From positions 620,001 to 684,000 of the forward strand of contig CBDBGS010000008.1 of assembly GCA_965205385.1 (NCBI GenBank): 64,000 nucleotides of DNA, in the 5' to 3' direction. Both the position numbers and the translations under genes were made by a program. This document shows positions 33,937-43,785 of the stretch, piece by piece. The first letter of the stretch is position 1, and every line of letters starts with the position of its first letter. Origin of the DNA: CATOSP01 sp965205385 (GTDB taxonomy: Bacteria > Chloroflexota > Dehalococcoidia > Lucifugimonadales > UBA3495). Under the pieces are notes generated by a model. It made no database searches, had not been told where the DNA came from, and was given only the letters and a program-made list of their open reading frames with translations.

Positions 33937-35769
33937 CTACTTGTCCATCCAGACGTGCTCTAGCCTGCGGGCCTGGGTGTACTGACCTGAGAACCGCTCG
34001 TCTGGCACGTTCTTAACGTAGTTCCAGTGGATTGGGTAGCGGACGGGCCAGAACAACGGCACGTACGGGATGTCATCGTAGTATATTTCCAGCGCCTGGC
34101 CCGCCAGGACCTTTAGCTTCTCCACATCTGACGTGACCCTCATCTCCTTGAGAAGATTGTCCAAAGCCTCGTTGCAGTAGCCAGTAATGTTGTTCACAGG
34201 AGGTTCCCCGCAGAAGGTCGGGTCGTCCAACCAGTCGTAGGGGTGGTCGACGCGGGCACTGCTGGACGCGCCGGCTTCGAACAGCCAGTCGGCTGCATTA
34301 CGCTTTTCAACCCACGCACCGCTTTCCTGAACGTCGAGCTCCATACGTATGTTGAGGGTATCCCTAAGAATGAACTCTATGATCGGACATAAATGGTCGC
34401 GATAGTCCGCGATGTCGCGGCAAAGCGCCTTAACCTGGAACCCATCCGGGTATCCAGCATCAACCATGAGTTGCTTGGCCTGGGCCAACTCCGCGTCCTT
34501 GCCGGGGCCCGGCATGGCGTATCCGGGGAGAGTCGCCAGGTCTTCCCGTTTGAACTTTCCGTATACGGTGGAGGCGAGGTAATCGCCAATCGTGCAGTTG
34601 GGCATGGCGTTGCACATATCGTCCCGGTTAACGGCCAGGTTGATAGCTTGCCGCACACGCTTGTCCTGCCAGGGTCCCTCTTCCCTCCAGTTCCAGCGGA
34701 TCCCCCGGCCCACGGGATGAAGTCCAGGGAAATACGTGATTTCGCCGGGGTGGCGGTCCAAGACCGGCTCGATGTTTTCCGGGAAGAGACCGTGGCTGCT
34801 ACCCATCATGATGTAGTCCAAACGCTGGGCTTCAAAGGCAGCCAACTTCGCCGCTACGTCCCGGATGATGAACGTGTTCACGCCATCCAGGTAAGGACGG
34901 TCGTCCTTGAAGTACTGGTCATGCTTGCGATATTCCAGCTTCTCACCGGGCTGATGACTCTCCAGATAGTAGGGTCCGGTCCCGACGGGGCGGTCCAGGG
35001 AGGCCGTCTCATCGTAATCGGCTTCGGTGTACATCGAGTACTGCTGCAGGCCCAGGTTGGCGAGAAGAATCCCGTCGGGCTCTTTCAGGTTGATGACCAC
35101 GGTTACGTCATCGGGCGTTTCGATGCTCTCCACGGTGCTTTCGCCCGCGACGCTGAGGAAGCCGTGGGGCGGCCTGTTTGGCGTTTCCCTGGTCATCAGG
35201 TCCAATGTGAACTTGGCGTCCGCGGACGTCCAGGGGTTACCTTTGTGATTTACGACGTTGTCGTGAAGATGGAAGGTGTAGACTTTGGAATCTTCGCTTA
35301 CATCCCAGGAATGGGCTATGTCGGGCCCCACGCCTACAAAGTCAGGGTGCTGCAATGACAGCAACTGGTTAAATAAAGGCGCGTTCGACGTGGTCTCGTC
35401 GATGGCGCTTCGCACGTCGAGCCTGAAGTGCAGAGGGCTGCGGCGGTGGACCTGGTTGAGGATTCCCCCGCGCTTGATGGTGTCATCCGGCATAACGACG
35501 GTGGTCGGTTCCGCCTTCTGCGGTACGACCGCCCCTATCTTGAAACCTTCTACCTTGGTGGGGGCCGGAGCGGCTTCCGCCGGAGCTTGCGGCTTGTCAG
35601 GGTTCACCCCCTCCTGGGCCGCCTGGGGCTTCTCGGGGTCGGCCGGCTGCATCTGTTCAGCGGTCTGGACTTCCGGCTGCACCGCTGCGCTCCCGCATGC
35701 CACCAACAACGCCGCAAGCATCAGGCAGGCCGCGGTCAGCATAAACAATTTCGAGAAACTAGGGGTCAT
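33937..35769 (-). CDS. ABC transporter substrate-binding protein, family 5 (peptide)
   Basis: 610 residues. Lipoprotein signal with LLVAC lipobox, low-complexity linker rich in P/E/Q/A, then a family-5 peptide-binding fold (YTFHLHDNVVNHKG; PDDVTVVINLKEPDG; C-terminal YYDDIPYVPLFWPVR). Captures oligopeptides outside the cell for the permeases encoded divergently at 36,116. Expressed from a consensus promoter. Confidence 0.92.
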   Translation of the reverse strand: MTPSFSKLFMLTAACLMLAALLVACGSAAVQPEVQTAEQMQPADPEKPQAAQEGVNPDKPQAPAEAAPAPTKVEGFKIGAVVPQKAEPTTVVMPDDTIKRGGILNQVHRRSPLHFRLDVRSAIDETTSNAPLFNQLLSLQHPDFVGVGPDIAHSWDVSEDSKVYTFHLHDNVVNHKGNPWTSADAKFTLDLMTRETPNRPPHGFLSVAGESTVESIETPDDVTVVINLKEPDGILLANLGLQQYSMYTEADYDETASLDRPVGTGPYYLESHQPGEKLEYRKHDQYFKDDRPYLDGVNTFIIRDVAAKLAAFEAQRLDYIMMGSSHGLFPENIEPVLDRHPGEITYFPGLHPVGRGIRWNWREEGPWQDKRVRQAINLAVNRDDMCNAMPNCTIGDYLASTVYGKFKREDLATLPGYAMPGPGKDAELAQAKQLMVDAGYPDGFQVKALCRDIADYRDHLCPIIEFILRDTLNIRMELDVQESGAWVEKRNAADWLFEAGASSSARVDHPYDWLDDPTFCGEPPVNNITGYCNEALDNLLKEMRVTSDVEKLKVLAGQALEIYYDDIPYVPLFWPVRYPIHWNYVKNVPDERFSGQYTQARRLEHVWMDK

Positions 35770-35888
35770 AGATTCTTCCCTCCATAGTAACGACAGTAAC
35801 GACCAGAAAAGTCCGGGAAAGCTACCTGTTTAGAATACGTCCAACTTCCCCGGATGGGTCTCCCAATTCCGGGAAGCGAACACGGATG

Positions 35889-35916
35889 ATTATATTGCTG
35901 GCTTTAGTGGTGTCAA
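35889..35916 (-). promoter_or_regulatory. Sigma-70 promoter for the binding-protein gene
   Basis: Reverse strand TTGACA (35911-35916) and TATAAT (35889-35894) separated by 16 bases: a perfect consensus pair 120 bases upstream of the ATG. Directly visible. Confidence 0.8.
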
Positions 35917-35986
35917 TCCCTGGACCCATGCCGTCAGGTTGTCCCTATAGACTCGTGCGGGGCATGGGGCGCGAATTTTCGTTTCA

Positions 35987-36016
35987 TTGACACTACTATG
36001 GGCCTTCTCGTATCAT
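35987..36016 (+). promoter_or_regulatory. Sigma-70 promoter for the permease operon
   Basis: TTGACA (35987-35992), 18 bases, TATCAT (36011-36016), about 100 bases upstream of the permease start. Divergent from the binding-protein promoter. Confidence 0.65.
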
Positions 36017-36115
36017 CGGGACGGTTTAGGGGAAGGGATTCAATCCCCGGTAACCCGCCTCCCGGCCTGTGGAAACCATTAGGTATAACTATCCGGCAAG
36101 ATTGGTAACGTAGAC

Positions 36116-37084
36116 TTGCGTCAATACACGATAAGAAGGCTCGCCCTGGGTATCCCGACGATTTTCGGGGCGGCATTGCTCATCTTCGTTATCATGCGCG
36201 TCGCACCCGGCGACGTGGCCACTCTTATTGCCATCGGCGGGGCCGAAGGCGAGGAAGAGATAAACCAGGAAGCCGTCAGGAAGATCCGGGACCGCCTTGG
36301 CCTGGACGCCCCACTGCACATGCAATTCCTATCCTGGATGTGGGACTTGGCCCACTTCGACCTAGATGAGTCTCTATGGTCCCGGCAGCCGGTCAAAGAC
36401 CTGCTCATCCGCAGGTTCCCATTAACTCTGCAGCTATCCGCTATGGCCCTGGTCCTATCCTGGATTATCGCCATCCCCATCGGAATTTTATCAGCGGTCA
36501 AGCAGGACTCGCCACTGGACTACATACCTCGTTTACTGAGCATCATAGGGCTAGCTACGCCCAATTTCTGGCTAGGGATTTTGATGCTGACCTACCTGGC
36601 CGCCTTCTTTGGCTGGGTGCCTGCCCTAACTTATTCGGCCCCATGGCGCGCGCCCGCGGAAAACTTTTCCCAACTGATGCTTCCCGCAATTGTGCTGGGT
36701 ACAGCACTGGCCGCGATCCAAACGAGGATGACCAGGGCAACCATGCTAGAAGTTTTGCGGGAGGACTACATCCGCACGGCAAGGGCCAAGGGACTGGGCA
36801 GCCAGGCCGTCCTGTGGCGGCACGCGTTGAAGAACGCCGCCATCCCCGTCCTGACCATTTCCGGCAGTCAAATCAGCGGGTTGATAAGCGGGTCTCTGGT
36901 CACCGAAGTCGTCTTCAATCTCCCGGGGCTTGGACTGGCGACCGTCGACGCGGTGAGGCTCCGTGACTATCCCGTAATCCAGAACCTGGTGCTATTCATC
37001 ACAATCGTGCATATCGTGGTGAACCTGAGCGTGGACTTGCTCTATGCCTTCCTCGACCCGAGAATCAGATACTCGGACTATTAA
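36116..37084 (+). CDS. Peptide ABC transporter permease (DppB-like)
   Basis: 322 residues from TTG 36116. N-terminal MRQYTIRRLALGIPTIFG TM start and six hydrophobic segments, with the conserved ARAKGL loop (RTARAKGLG) contacting the ATPase. Forms the channel with the next protein. No ATPases are encoded before the joint, so the operon may be cut short. Confidence 0.92.
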   Translation: MRQYTIRRLALGIPTIFGAALLIFVIMRVAPGDVATLIAIGGAEGEEEINQEAVRKIRDRLGLDAPLHMQFLSWMWDLAHFDLDESLWSRQPVKDLLIRRFPLTLQLSAMALVLSWIIAIPIGILSAVKQDSPLDYIPRLLSIIGLATPNFWLGILMLTYLAAFFGWVPALTYSAPWRAPAENFSQLMLPAIVLGTALAAIQTRMTRATMLEVLREDYIRTARAKGLGSQAVLWRHALKNAAIPVLTISGSQISGLISGSLVTEVVFNLPGLGLATVDAVRLRDYPVIQNLVLFITIVHIVVNLSVDLLYAFLDPRIRYSDY

Positions 37085-37113
37085 CCCTTACCTAACTCTC
37101 TTGTGGAGCCCCG

Positions 37114-38022
37114 ATGAACCTTAAGCCAGAGACACCGGCTCCATCGCCGGTGTTGGTCATACCGGAAGCCCAATGGATCAGGCGGATACGCTGGTTGAGC
37201 CGGTTCCTCATGAACAAGCCACTGGGAGCCGTAGGAGCCGCCATAGTCGTGTTCACGTTTTTCATGGGCGCGTTCGGGCCGTTTCTGACGCCTTACAACC
37301 CAATTGACATGGACTTCTCCGCAAAGTTGGAGTCACCCAGCGGTTCTCACCCCATTGGAACGGACCTGTACGGCCGGGACGTGCTGAGCAACATCATCGG
37401 CGGGGCGAAGATTTCCATATACGTGGGGTTCGCATCCGTAATCATCGGTACCGGGTTGGGAGCGGTTTGGGGATTGACCAGCGGCTACGCCGGCGGCAAA
37501 TACGACCTGTTCAGCCAACGGCTAATCGACATTTTGCAGAGCATCCCGACGTTGGCTTTAGCCCTGATGATTGTCGCGTCCCTGGGATCCAGCCTGAACA
37601 ATATCGTCATCGCCATCAGCATCGGCTTGATCGCCACCTCCGCTAGGGTGGTGCGTTCGTCGGCCCTCGTGATCCGGAACATGGATTACATTTTGGCCGC
37701 GGTGGCTATGGGGGCTAGCTGGCGCAGGATAGTGTTCTCCCACGTGATGCCCAACAGCTTTGCGCCCTACCTCATTGTGGCAACCGCCGCGCTGGGTGGC
37801 GCGATCTTGCAGGAGGCGTCCCTGAGTTTCCTGGGAGTAGGCGTGCCGCCGCCCCACCCGTCCTGGGGCAGGATGCTGGCGGGAATAGGCAGGGACTACT
37901 TCCTGATCGCACCCTGGATGTCCCTGGCTCCGGGACTTGCCATCGTGACAGTGGTGCTGGCCTTCAACCTGTTCGGCGACGCCCTGCGGGACGTTCTGGA
38001 CCCCCGCCTGCGCGGCAGGTAA
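37114..38022 (+). CDS. Peptide ABC transporter permease (DppC-like)
   Basis: 302 residues. IGTDLYGRDVLSNIIGGA and later VAMGASWRRIVFSHVMPN (EAA-type loop) are DppC hallmarks; several TM helices. Starts 29 bases after the first permease. Ends near a truncated gene on the opposite strand. Confidence 0.92.
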   Translation: MNLKPETPAPSPVLVIPEAQWIRRIRWLSRFLMNKPLGAVGAAIVVFTFFMGAFGPFLTPYNPIDMDFSAKLESPSGSHPIGTDLYGRDVLSNIIGGAKISIYVGFASVIIGTGLGAVWGLTSGYAGGKYDLFSQRLIDILQSIPTLALALMIVASLGSSLNNIVIAISIGLIATSARVVRSSALVIRNMDYILAAVAMGASWRRIVFSHVMPNSFAPYLIVATAALGGAILQEASLSFLGVGVPPPHPSWGRMLAGIGRDYFLIAPWMSLAPGLAIVTVVLAFNLFGDALRDVLDPRLRGR

Positions 38023-38040
38023 GGGCGTTCAACAAGGGGC

Positions 38041-38396
38041 CTAGCGCACGAACTGAGGCAGTATCTCGGTCCCCATGATTTCAAGCTGCTCCATGGTCTC
38101 GTCGGCGGGGCATAGGGGCCGCATCACGAACTTCTGGGCTCCAGCTTCTACATATCGAGAGATGGTCTGGCAAATCTGCTCCGACGAGCCCAGAGTGCTG
38201 TATTCGGTGAAGTGAACTCCGGGGCGGGCGCGGGTGATGTACTTTTCAGACTTGGCCTCAGCCTCCCCGTCGGAGTGGGCGACGTAGTAGCCGAGCAGAA
38301 CGCCCACGTGGGCGTCTTCAATTTCGCGGCCGTGTTCCGCAGCGGTGCTGAACATGATCTCCCGGCGTAGCGCTAGAGACCAGCCAACCATCCCCC
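38041..38396 (-). pseudogene. LLM-class flavin-dependent oxidoreductase, 3 prime fragment
   Basis: About 118 residues of a luciferase-like C-terminus (MVGWSLALRREI, SEKYITRARPG, YVEAGAQKFVMRPL). The N-terminal part ends at about 38,397 where the alpha-2-macroglobulin coding sequence begins in the opposite orientation. Would be a flavin-dependent monooxygenase. Confidence 0.75.
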
Positions 38397-40505
38397 ACAT
38401 GGGTGCTGCGCGCCGTGGGCCTGTCCAGGGAGCACGGGCTGAGCATTTCCGAGAGCGAACTGAGGGTCTTCCAGCCCTTCTTCCTCCAGGTGGATCTGCC
38501 CTTCTCCGGCATCCGGGGCGAGGTGCTCCCGGCGAAGGTGGCCCTCTACAACTACCTGGACGCGCCGCAGACAATCCAGGTTGACTTGTCCCCGTCCGAT
38601 GGGTACGAGCTGCTGGACAGCCCCCGCCAGAGCGTCACCGTCGGACCGAACGATATCGGCGGGGCGGAGTTCCGCATCCGGCTGACAGATGTGGGCAAGA
38701 TAGAGATGGAGGTCTCAGCCCGCAGCACCGAGGCCGCCGACGCGGTGATCAAGGAGATGCTGGTCGAGCCGGAGGGGGTTCCCGAGGAACTGGTCGAGAA
38801 CCTGGTCCTGACCCCGGACGCCCGCCACACATTCGACGGATCAGTACCCCCGGGCGCCGTGGAAGACTCCGCCCGGACCCTGGTCTCCGTCACCGGCAGC
38901 TACCTGGCCCAGACCATCGACGGGCTGGAGGGCCTGCTGCAGATGCCCTTCGGCTGCGGCGAGCAGAACATGGTCCTGTTCGCGCCCAACGTCTTCGTGG
39001 CCGATTACCTGCGCGACACCGGGCAGATCAAGCCGGAGGTCATGGCCAAAGCCGAGCGCCTGATGATCACCGGCTACCAGCGGGAGCTGACCTACCGCCG
39101 GGGCGACGGCAGTTTCTCCGCCTTCGGCGACAGCGACAAGGATGGAAGCCTATGGCTCACCGCCTTCGTGCTCAAGACCTTCTCCCAGGCCAGGGGCATG
39201 ATCCACATCGACCCCGGTGTTCTGAGCGGTTCACAGGACTGGATACTGCGCCACCAACGCCGCGACGGCTCCTTCGAGCCGGTGGGCTTCCTGCACCACC
39301 AGGAGCTCCTGGGCGGGCTCAGGGGCAACACCGCCCTCACGGCTTACGTGGCCATCGCTCTTCTGGAGTCGGACGAGGAGGCTGCGTCCTCCAGGGCAAT
39401 CGGCCACCTGAAAGGGGAACTGGACGGCATAGAAGACCCCTACACCGCCGCCATAGTCTCCTACGCCCTGGAGATTGCCGGCAGCAATGAGGCCGATGCG
39501 GCCCACGAAAAGTTGATGTCAATGGCCGATACCACCGGTGGCGGACTGAGTTGGGGTTCCGCCCCGCCGGATGCGAACGGGCCGGCAACCCTCCCCCGAG
39601 ACCAAGGTCAAGGTCCGACGCGACCGGCTCATCCCGGCAGGAGCGCCGCGGTGGAGACCACGGGATACGCGGCCCTGGCCCTGCTGGAGCGCGGCGATAT
39701 GATCAGCGCCTCCAACGCCGGGAAGTGGCTGGTCAACCAGCGCAACGCCTACGGCGGCTACGGCTCCACCCAGGATACCGTGGTAGGGCTGCAGGCCCTG
39801 ACCAGGTTCGCGGTCCACGCCCGTACTGACGTGGATATGAGCGTGACCCTCTCCGCCGGAGGCTGGAAGTACGAACTGAACGTCACCCCGGAGAACGCCG
39901 GCGTGTTACACATCCTGGAGATCCCCGCCGGAGCGGACATCCGCGTCTCCGGCAGCGGCAGGGGGCAGGTGGTGGTCCAGGCCGTCCGCCGGTTCAATAC
40001 CCCGGAGGTCGAAACCGTGGGCAGGCCCGTCTTCGACATCGACGTTGACTACGGGACCGGCCGGGTGGACGTGGACGACCTCATCACCGTGTCCGCCGAC
40101 GTGACATTCAACCCGCCAAGAATCGTGGAGGCAGGCATGGTGGTGCTGGACATATCCATACCCACCGGCTTCGGCCCGGTGATGGAGTCCATCCAGCGCA
40201 TGGCCGGGTCCGAACCCAGGATCAAGCGCCACGACGTGGCCGGGCGGAAGGTGATCATCTACATTGAAGATATGGCGGCGGGGGAAACACTGTCCCTGGA
40301 ATTCCAGGCCCGGGCCCTCTTCCCAGTCCGCGCCGAGCCGGTCACATCCTCGGTATATTCCTACTACAGGCCCGAGTGGAGGGGCCAGACCCTCGGCGGA
40401 GCCATGAACGTGGGGGATGAGGGACTGGAGGCTCGGGAAAGAAGAAAGGGCGGGAGCGCTGGGGAAGCGCCTCCCGCCCTTCGTGGAGCCGTTCCAGACG
40501 GCTAG
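38397..40505 (+). CDS. Alpha-2-macroglobulin, 5 prime truncated
   Basis: About 702 residues from T-W-V-L-R-A. Contains PFGCGEQNM, the thioester site of protease traps; preceded by macroglobulin-like domains, followed by a thioester-domain toroid (SLWLTAFVLKTFSQ; YGSTQDTVVGLQAL) and C-terminal receptor-binding-like domain (TGFGPVMESIQRMAG). Normally much longer with signal peptide. The N-terminal half is missing at the joint; ends with shared CTAG stop with DUF5679. Traps proteases outside the membrane. Confidence 0.9.
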   Translation, partial: TWVLRAVGLSREHGLSISESELRVFQPFFLQVDLPFSGIRGEVLPAKVALYNYLDAPQTIQVDLSPSDGYELLDSPRQSVTVGPNDIGGAEFRIRLTDVGKIEMEVSARSTEAADAVIKEMLVEPEGVPEELVENLVLTPDARHTFDGSVPPGAVEDSARTLVSVTGSYLAQTIDGLEGLLQMPFGCGEQNMVLFAPNVFVADYLRDTGQIKPEVMAKAERLMITGYQRELTYRRGDGSFSAFGDSDKDGSLWLTAFVLKTFSQARGMIHIDPGVLSGSQDWILRHQRRDGSFEPVGFLHHQELLGGLRGNTALTAYVAIALLESDEEAASSRAIGHLKGELDGIEDPYTAAIVSYALEIAGSNEADAAHEKLMSMADTTGGGLSWGSAPPDANGPATLPRDQGQGPTRPAHPGRSAAVETTGYAALALLERGDMISASNAGKWLVNQRNAYGGYGSTQDTVVGLQALTRFAVHARTDVDMSVTLSAGGWKYELNVTPENAGVLHILEIPAGADIRVSGSGRGQVVVQAVRRFNTPEVETVGRPVFDIDVDYGTGRVDVDDLITVSADVTFNPPRIVEAGMVVLDISIPTGFGPVMESIQRMAGSEPRIKRHDVAGRKVIIYIEDMAAGETLSLEFQARALFPVRAEPVTSSVYSYYRPEWRGQTLGGAMNVGDEGLEARERRKGGSAGEAPPALRGAVPDG

Positions 40506-40660
40506 GTTTCGACGGGGACCTTCCCCATTCGGAACTTCTTCGTTCCGCAGACCGCGCAGACGGCGGTGGCGGCCTCCCGGCCGTTCTTCAGCCGCACCTC
40601 CTGGACACTATCGGAGCCGGTCTTGGAACGGCACTTGAGGCAGTAGATCTGCAATGACAC
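40502..40660 (-). CDS. DUF5679 zinc-ribbon protein
   Basis: 52 residues from GTG with a GGAGGTG site on the reverse strand. IYCLKCRSKTG ... VCAVCGTKKFRMG has two CxxC pairs and the family-typical KNGREAATA. Common in Chloroflexota genomes. Its stop overlaps the alpha-2-macroglobulin stop within CTAG. Confidence 0.8.
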   Translation of the reverse strand: MSLQIYCLKCRSKTGSDSVQEVRLKNGREAATAVCAVCGTKKFRMGKVPVET

Positions 40661-41043
40661 AGGCGTTCACCTCCCGGTTTTACGCATTCCAGCACGATTG
40701 TAGCATCGGCCATAGCGGATTTCTTTGTAAGATAGGACCGGCTGCAGTAGGCAACCCCTCGGGCTACGAGCGCAGCTGTTTGTGGACGGCGAGATCACGA
40801 CGACCCCGGCCAACCACCATCCCGCCTCTTCCCTGACGGACCAGATCCCACCAACCGCACCCCAAGGACCCGCTCCTCTCATTCTCCATGACGCGAAACT
40901 CCGGACCGGCGCACTGCTGCCACAATCGGAGCGCAGCCCTGGCTTTCCACACAGCCCACCCTCTCCGGAAGTCCATCCGGGGCGCCCCGGTTGTGGCCCT
41001 GGCGGCGCCGCCCCGGGGAAATACAGATGGAGAAGGAGACAGC
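40661..41043. other. Intergenic stretch across the chromosome-element joint
   Basis: No convincing gene. Left part (to about 40,767) resembles chromosome, right part has a short LFVDGEITTTP-like open frame that fades out. Ends with an AAGGAGA site before the pfkB gene. Confidence 0.4.
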
Positions 41044-41913
41044 ATGACAAGGTTGACGCAAAACCAGGGGAAGAGCATCACGGCAACGAGGATCGCCACC
41101 GGCACGTCCGCCAGGTTCCTGGTCGCGGGCACGGCCATCAGCGAGACCGTGGTCCACCAACCCAGGGGAGGAGAACGCCGCGGCATCGGAGGCGTCGCCG
41201 CCACCATCGCGCTGGCTCTGGCCGAGGCCGGAAACCAGGTCACCCTGGTCACCAGCGTGGGACGGGGAACCGAGGGCCGCCGGGTGAGGGATCTCCTGGC
41301 AGAAACCTCCATCCGAGCCGTCATCCAAGACTCGCCGGGGCCGGCGGGCCACGCGGTGATCAACACCCGCCGGGGCGAGCAGCGCCAGGCCAGCGGAAGA
41401 TGACCCAAACAGGAGGGGCTCAGCCGGTTGGTGGCAAGAGAAGCGGGGAGCCATAACTGCATCATAGCCGACTGCAACATAACGCCGGCGGAGATGGCAA
41501 GGATACTCGACCAACCCGGCAGGCTGACGATGGTGAACGGGACCACCATCCGCGGCTGCACCAGGATACTGAAGGCCCGGCCGAGGGATCTGGGAATGCT
41601 CACGGTGAACGAGGCTGAAGCGTCAGCGATGATGCGGGCCGTCCACACCGTCTGGGAATCCCATGTGATAGAGCGGCTGAACGCCCACTCGATGCTGGTC
41701 ACCCGCGGGCACAGGGGCTGGGAGCTGCACCGGTCCGGGGAGGAAACCATCAGGTCCCCGGCCGTCGAGGTCCCGGAGCAGACGGACTTCATAGGCTGCG
41801 GGGACTACGCCGCGGCGGGAGCGGTCCACGCCCTGGCCCACAAGCTGGACCCGGAGTTGACGATCAACGAATTCATCCTCCGGAAACTGGAGGCCAACGT
41901 GGTGCGGCCCTAG
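41044..41913 (+). pseudogene. PfkB-family sugar/nucleoside kinase with an in-frame TGA
   Basis: The N-terminal part has the GG motif IGGVAATIALALAEAGNQV and the C-terminal part has the catalytic GCGDYAAAGAVHAL (usual GAGD). Both lie in one frame but TGA 41401-41403 interrupts at GR*PKQEGL, probably TGG to TGA. The full reading is 290 codons. A re-start at GTG/ATG after the stop would give a fragment only. Substrate unknown. Confidence 0.75.
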
Positions 41914-41976
41914 CCCGGAAATCACGGGAACGTTCCTGAAGGCGAGAACCCGGATTCGAGGAGCAATGAGAGAAAA

Positions 41977-42390
41977 ATGGCAAATACACCAACGTTCCGG
42001 ACCGACGAAAGATCGAGAGAATCGGCCCGGCGCATCAGGGACCGGCAATGGCGAATGCTTGAACGGATCGCCGACCAGAATCCCCTCTACATCTGCTGGT
42101 GGAACAAGAACCGCCGCCACGAAGAGCCCTACCCCGGCGACCTGATGGTATGTGGCCTGATCGACGGCATGGAAATGGCGCATTGGCTGAAAGCCCACCC
42201 CGGATGGGTGACGGTCGGGGAATGGTCCGATGAACGGTACGCCGCGCCCGTGGGCATCACGGACAGCGGCCGCGCCGCCCTCGCCAACCGGGAGAAGTAC
42301 GACATGGAACCCGTCGAGGCCGGGTTGGTCGAGCCAGGCTGGCAGGCCATTCCAACCCCGAGCGGGCCTGGCGAAAGCGAAGAGCGCTGA
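41977..42390 (+). CDS. Hypothetical protein, 137 aa
   Basis: ATG with GAGAGAAAAA upstream. Middle has NPLYICWWNKNRRHEE and GLIDGMEMAHWLKAHP; no recognised fold. Follows the kinase on the same strand. Confidence 0.62.
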   Translation: MANTPTFRTDERSRESARRIRDRQWRMLERIADQNPLYICWWNKNRRHEEPYPGDLMVCGLIDGMEMAHWLKAHPGWVTVGEWSDERYAAPVGITDSGRAALANREKYDMEPVEAGLVEPGWQAIPTPSGPGESEER

Positions 42391-42496
42391 ACGCGCGGAG
42401 AGTTCCACACCGAACCCAACCCGGAGGGCCGGAGGAGACCGGCATGAAATTCGATCCCGCGCAACTCCCCGGCAGCCCACCCCGCAGGACGGACGC

Positions 42497-42961
42497 ATGA
42501 GCCTGGATATAGTCCCCATGTACATCGGAGACGCCCGCCTGTTCGTCGAACGGCGCCACCGGCATCACCCGCCGCCGCAGGGCGGCCTGTTCGCCGTGGG
42601 AGCGGCCAGCGGGGGAAAGGTTATCGGCGCGGCCATAGTGGGACGGCCGGTGGCCCGGCGCCTGCAGGACGGCTGGACCGCCGAGGTGACGCGGCTGTGC
42701 GTATTGGATGGTTACCCAAACGCCTGCTCGATGCTGTTCGCAGCCTGCTGGCGGGCCGCAAGGGCCCTGGGCTGGCACAGGCTGATCACCTACACCCTGC
42801 CCGTCGAGAGCGGCTCCAGTCTCCGGGGCGCCGGGTGGCGGCTGGTCGGAGAACGGGGCGGCGGGACATGGAGCCGGAAGGAACGGCCCAGGGTCGACCG
42901 GGCGCCGACCGGCCAGAAGCTGCTGTGGGAACAGGTATATGCGGCGGAGGACAAGACGTGA
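42497..42961 (+). CDS. XF1762-type GNAT-like acetyltransferase
   Basis: 154 residues. SLDIVPMYIGDARLFVERRHRHH and later VTRLCVLDGYPNACSMLF, then GWHRLITYTLP, match the XF1762 family of phage and plasmid GNAT-like proteins. VTRL-like strand and A/G-rich helix would hold acetyl-CoA. The substrate is unknown. Confidence 0.75.
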   Translation: MSLDIVPMYIGDARLFVERRHRHHPPPQGGLFAVGAASGGKVIGAAIVGRPVARRLQDGWTAEVTRLCVLDGYPNACSMLFAACWRAARALGWHRLITYTLPVESGSSLRGAGWRLVGERGGGTWSRKERPRVDRAPTGQKLLWEQVYAAEDKT

Positions 42962-43077
42962 GCGGAGCCGGCGACAGGCTCCCCCGAAGGCACATCCCCC
43001 CTGGCCCACAACCCGAGACGGAAGGTACGGGACGAAATTCCAGGAAGGAACGGAAGAGCCTGGAAGGGACCCGATAA
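42958..43077 (+). CDS. Small basic protein, 39 aa
   Basis: GTG start overlapping the acetyltransferase stop as GTGA. Basic tail (NSRKERKSLEG). Weak support from position only. Confidence 0.3.
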   Translation: MSGAGDRLPRRHIPPGPQPETEGTGRNSRKERKSLEGTR

Positions 43078-43125
43078 GAAAAATCAAACAAACCGCCGGG
43101 ACACACCGGCATGAAGGAGAAACGC

Positions 43126-43608
43126 ATGGACATGGACATCGTCCTCCAATACCAACTCCCCCAGGAGATATTCAACGAGAACAAGCGGCCCCCGGGCCAC
43201 GTCTGCGACCCGCTGATCAGACAGGCCGCCATGACCGCAAAGAAGGTCCTGGAAGAGCTGGGCCTCCCCCACCAGGTCAGGTACGTAGACCAGAGAGACC
43301 ATCCCCGCGCCGACACGCCGATTGCCTTCTACGGCGTCCGGGTCGACATGGAGGGCCCGGGCGAAGGCTGCGAGAGAGCCCGGTACGGCTGGACCCGTGT
43401 GTGGGGAGACCGGTGGAACGGCGCACAATCCTGCAGGCCTCACTCAGCGCCGGACTTGCCCGCCGCCCGCACCGCCGCGGTCCAGGTGATCAAGGCATGG
43501 AGGAAGAAAGGACTGATAGCGAGCTTCCACGACGATGGCGGCTACCTGCCGGAACATGACGCCGAGGCGCTGGCGAAAGAGCATGGCAAAGTGTCCGCCC
43601 TGACGTAG
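43126..43608 (+). CDS. Hypothetical protein, about 160 aa
   Basis: ATG 43126 with GAAGGAGAAACGC is preferred to 43111. Contains PLIRQAAMTAKKVLEELG and a central VRYVDQRDHPRAD segment; no known motif. The C-terminus could be shifted: a +/-1 change near 43,590 would extend it into a DVGKNIELMASAPERR reading. Confidence 0.6.
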   Translation: MDMDIVLQYQLPQEIFNENKRPPGHVCDPLIRQAAMTAKKVLEELGLPHQVRYVDQRDHPRADTPIAFYGVRVDMEGPGEGCERARYGWTRVWGDRWNGAQSCRPHSAPDLPAARTAAVQVIKAWRKKGLIASFHDDGGYLPEHDAEALAKEHGKVSALT

Positions 43609-43710
43609 GGAAAAACATCGAGCTCATGGCCAGCGCTCCCGAGAGGCGCCGCCCGGAGGCCCTGGCCGTCATGCCGGTGGAGAAGCTTCTCCTGGAACAA
43701 TGAGGACAAA

Positions 43711-43754
43711 ACCGGGGGCTGGCCCCTTGCCGTGGCTGTCCGCCGGCCCCCGGT
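43711..43754 (+). terminator. GC hairpin before rnhA
   Basis: 9-bp stem ACCGGGGGC / GCCCCCGGT with GGCCCCTTGCCGTGGCTG in the loop. Shares loop order with the hairpin at 59,385. Confidence 0.5.
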
Positions 43755-43785
43755 GGACATTCAGAAAGGGACAGGAGAAAAGACG

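Larger units (their letters stand above)
31135..40767. other. Chromosome-like segment inside the element, made of at least two pieces
   Basis: Genes on both strands, REP-like palindromes, better sigma-70 promoters and less purine bias than the flanks. At about 31,135 a homocysteine methyltransferase is cut, at about 38,397 a luciferase-like gene and an alpha-2-macroglobulin gene are both cut and abut, and about 40,767 the element resumes. Either recombination or chimeric assembly. Confidence 0.65.
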
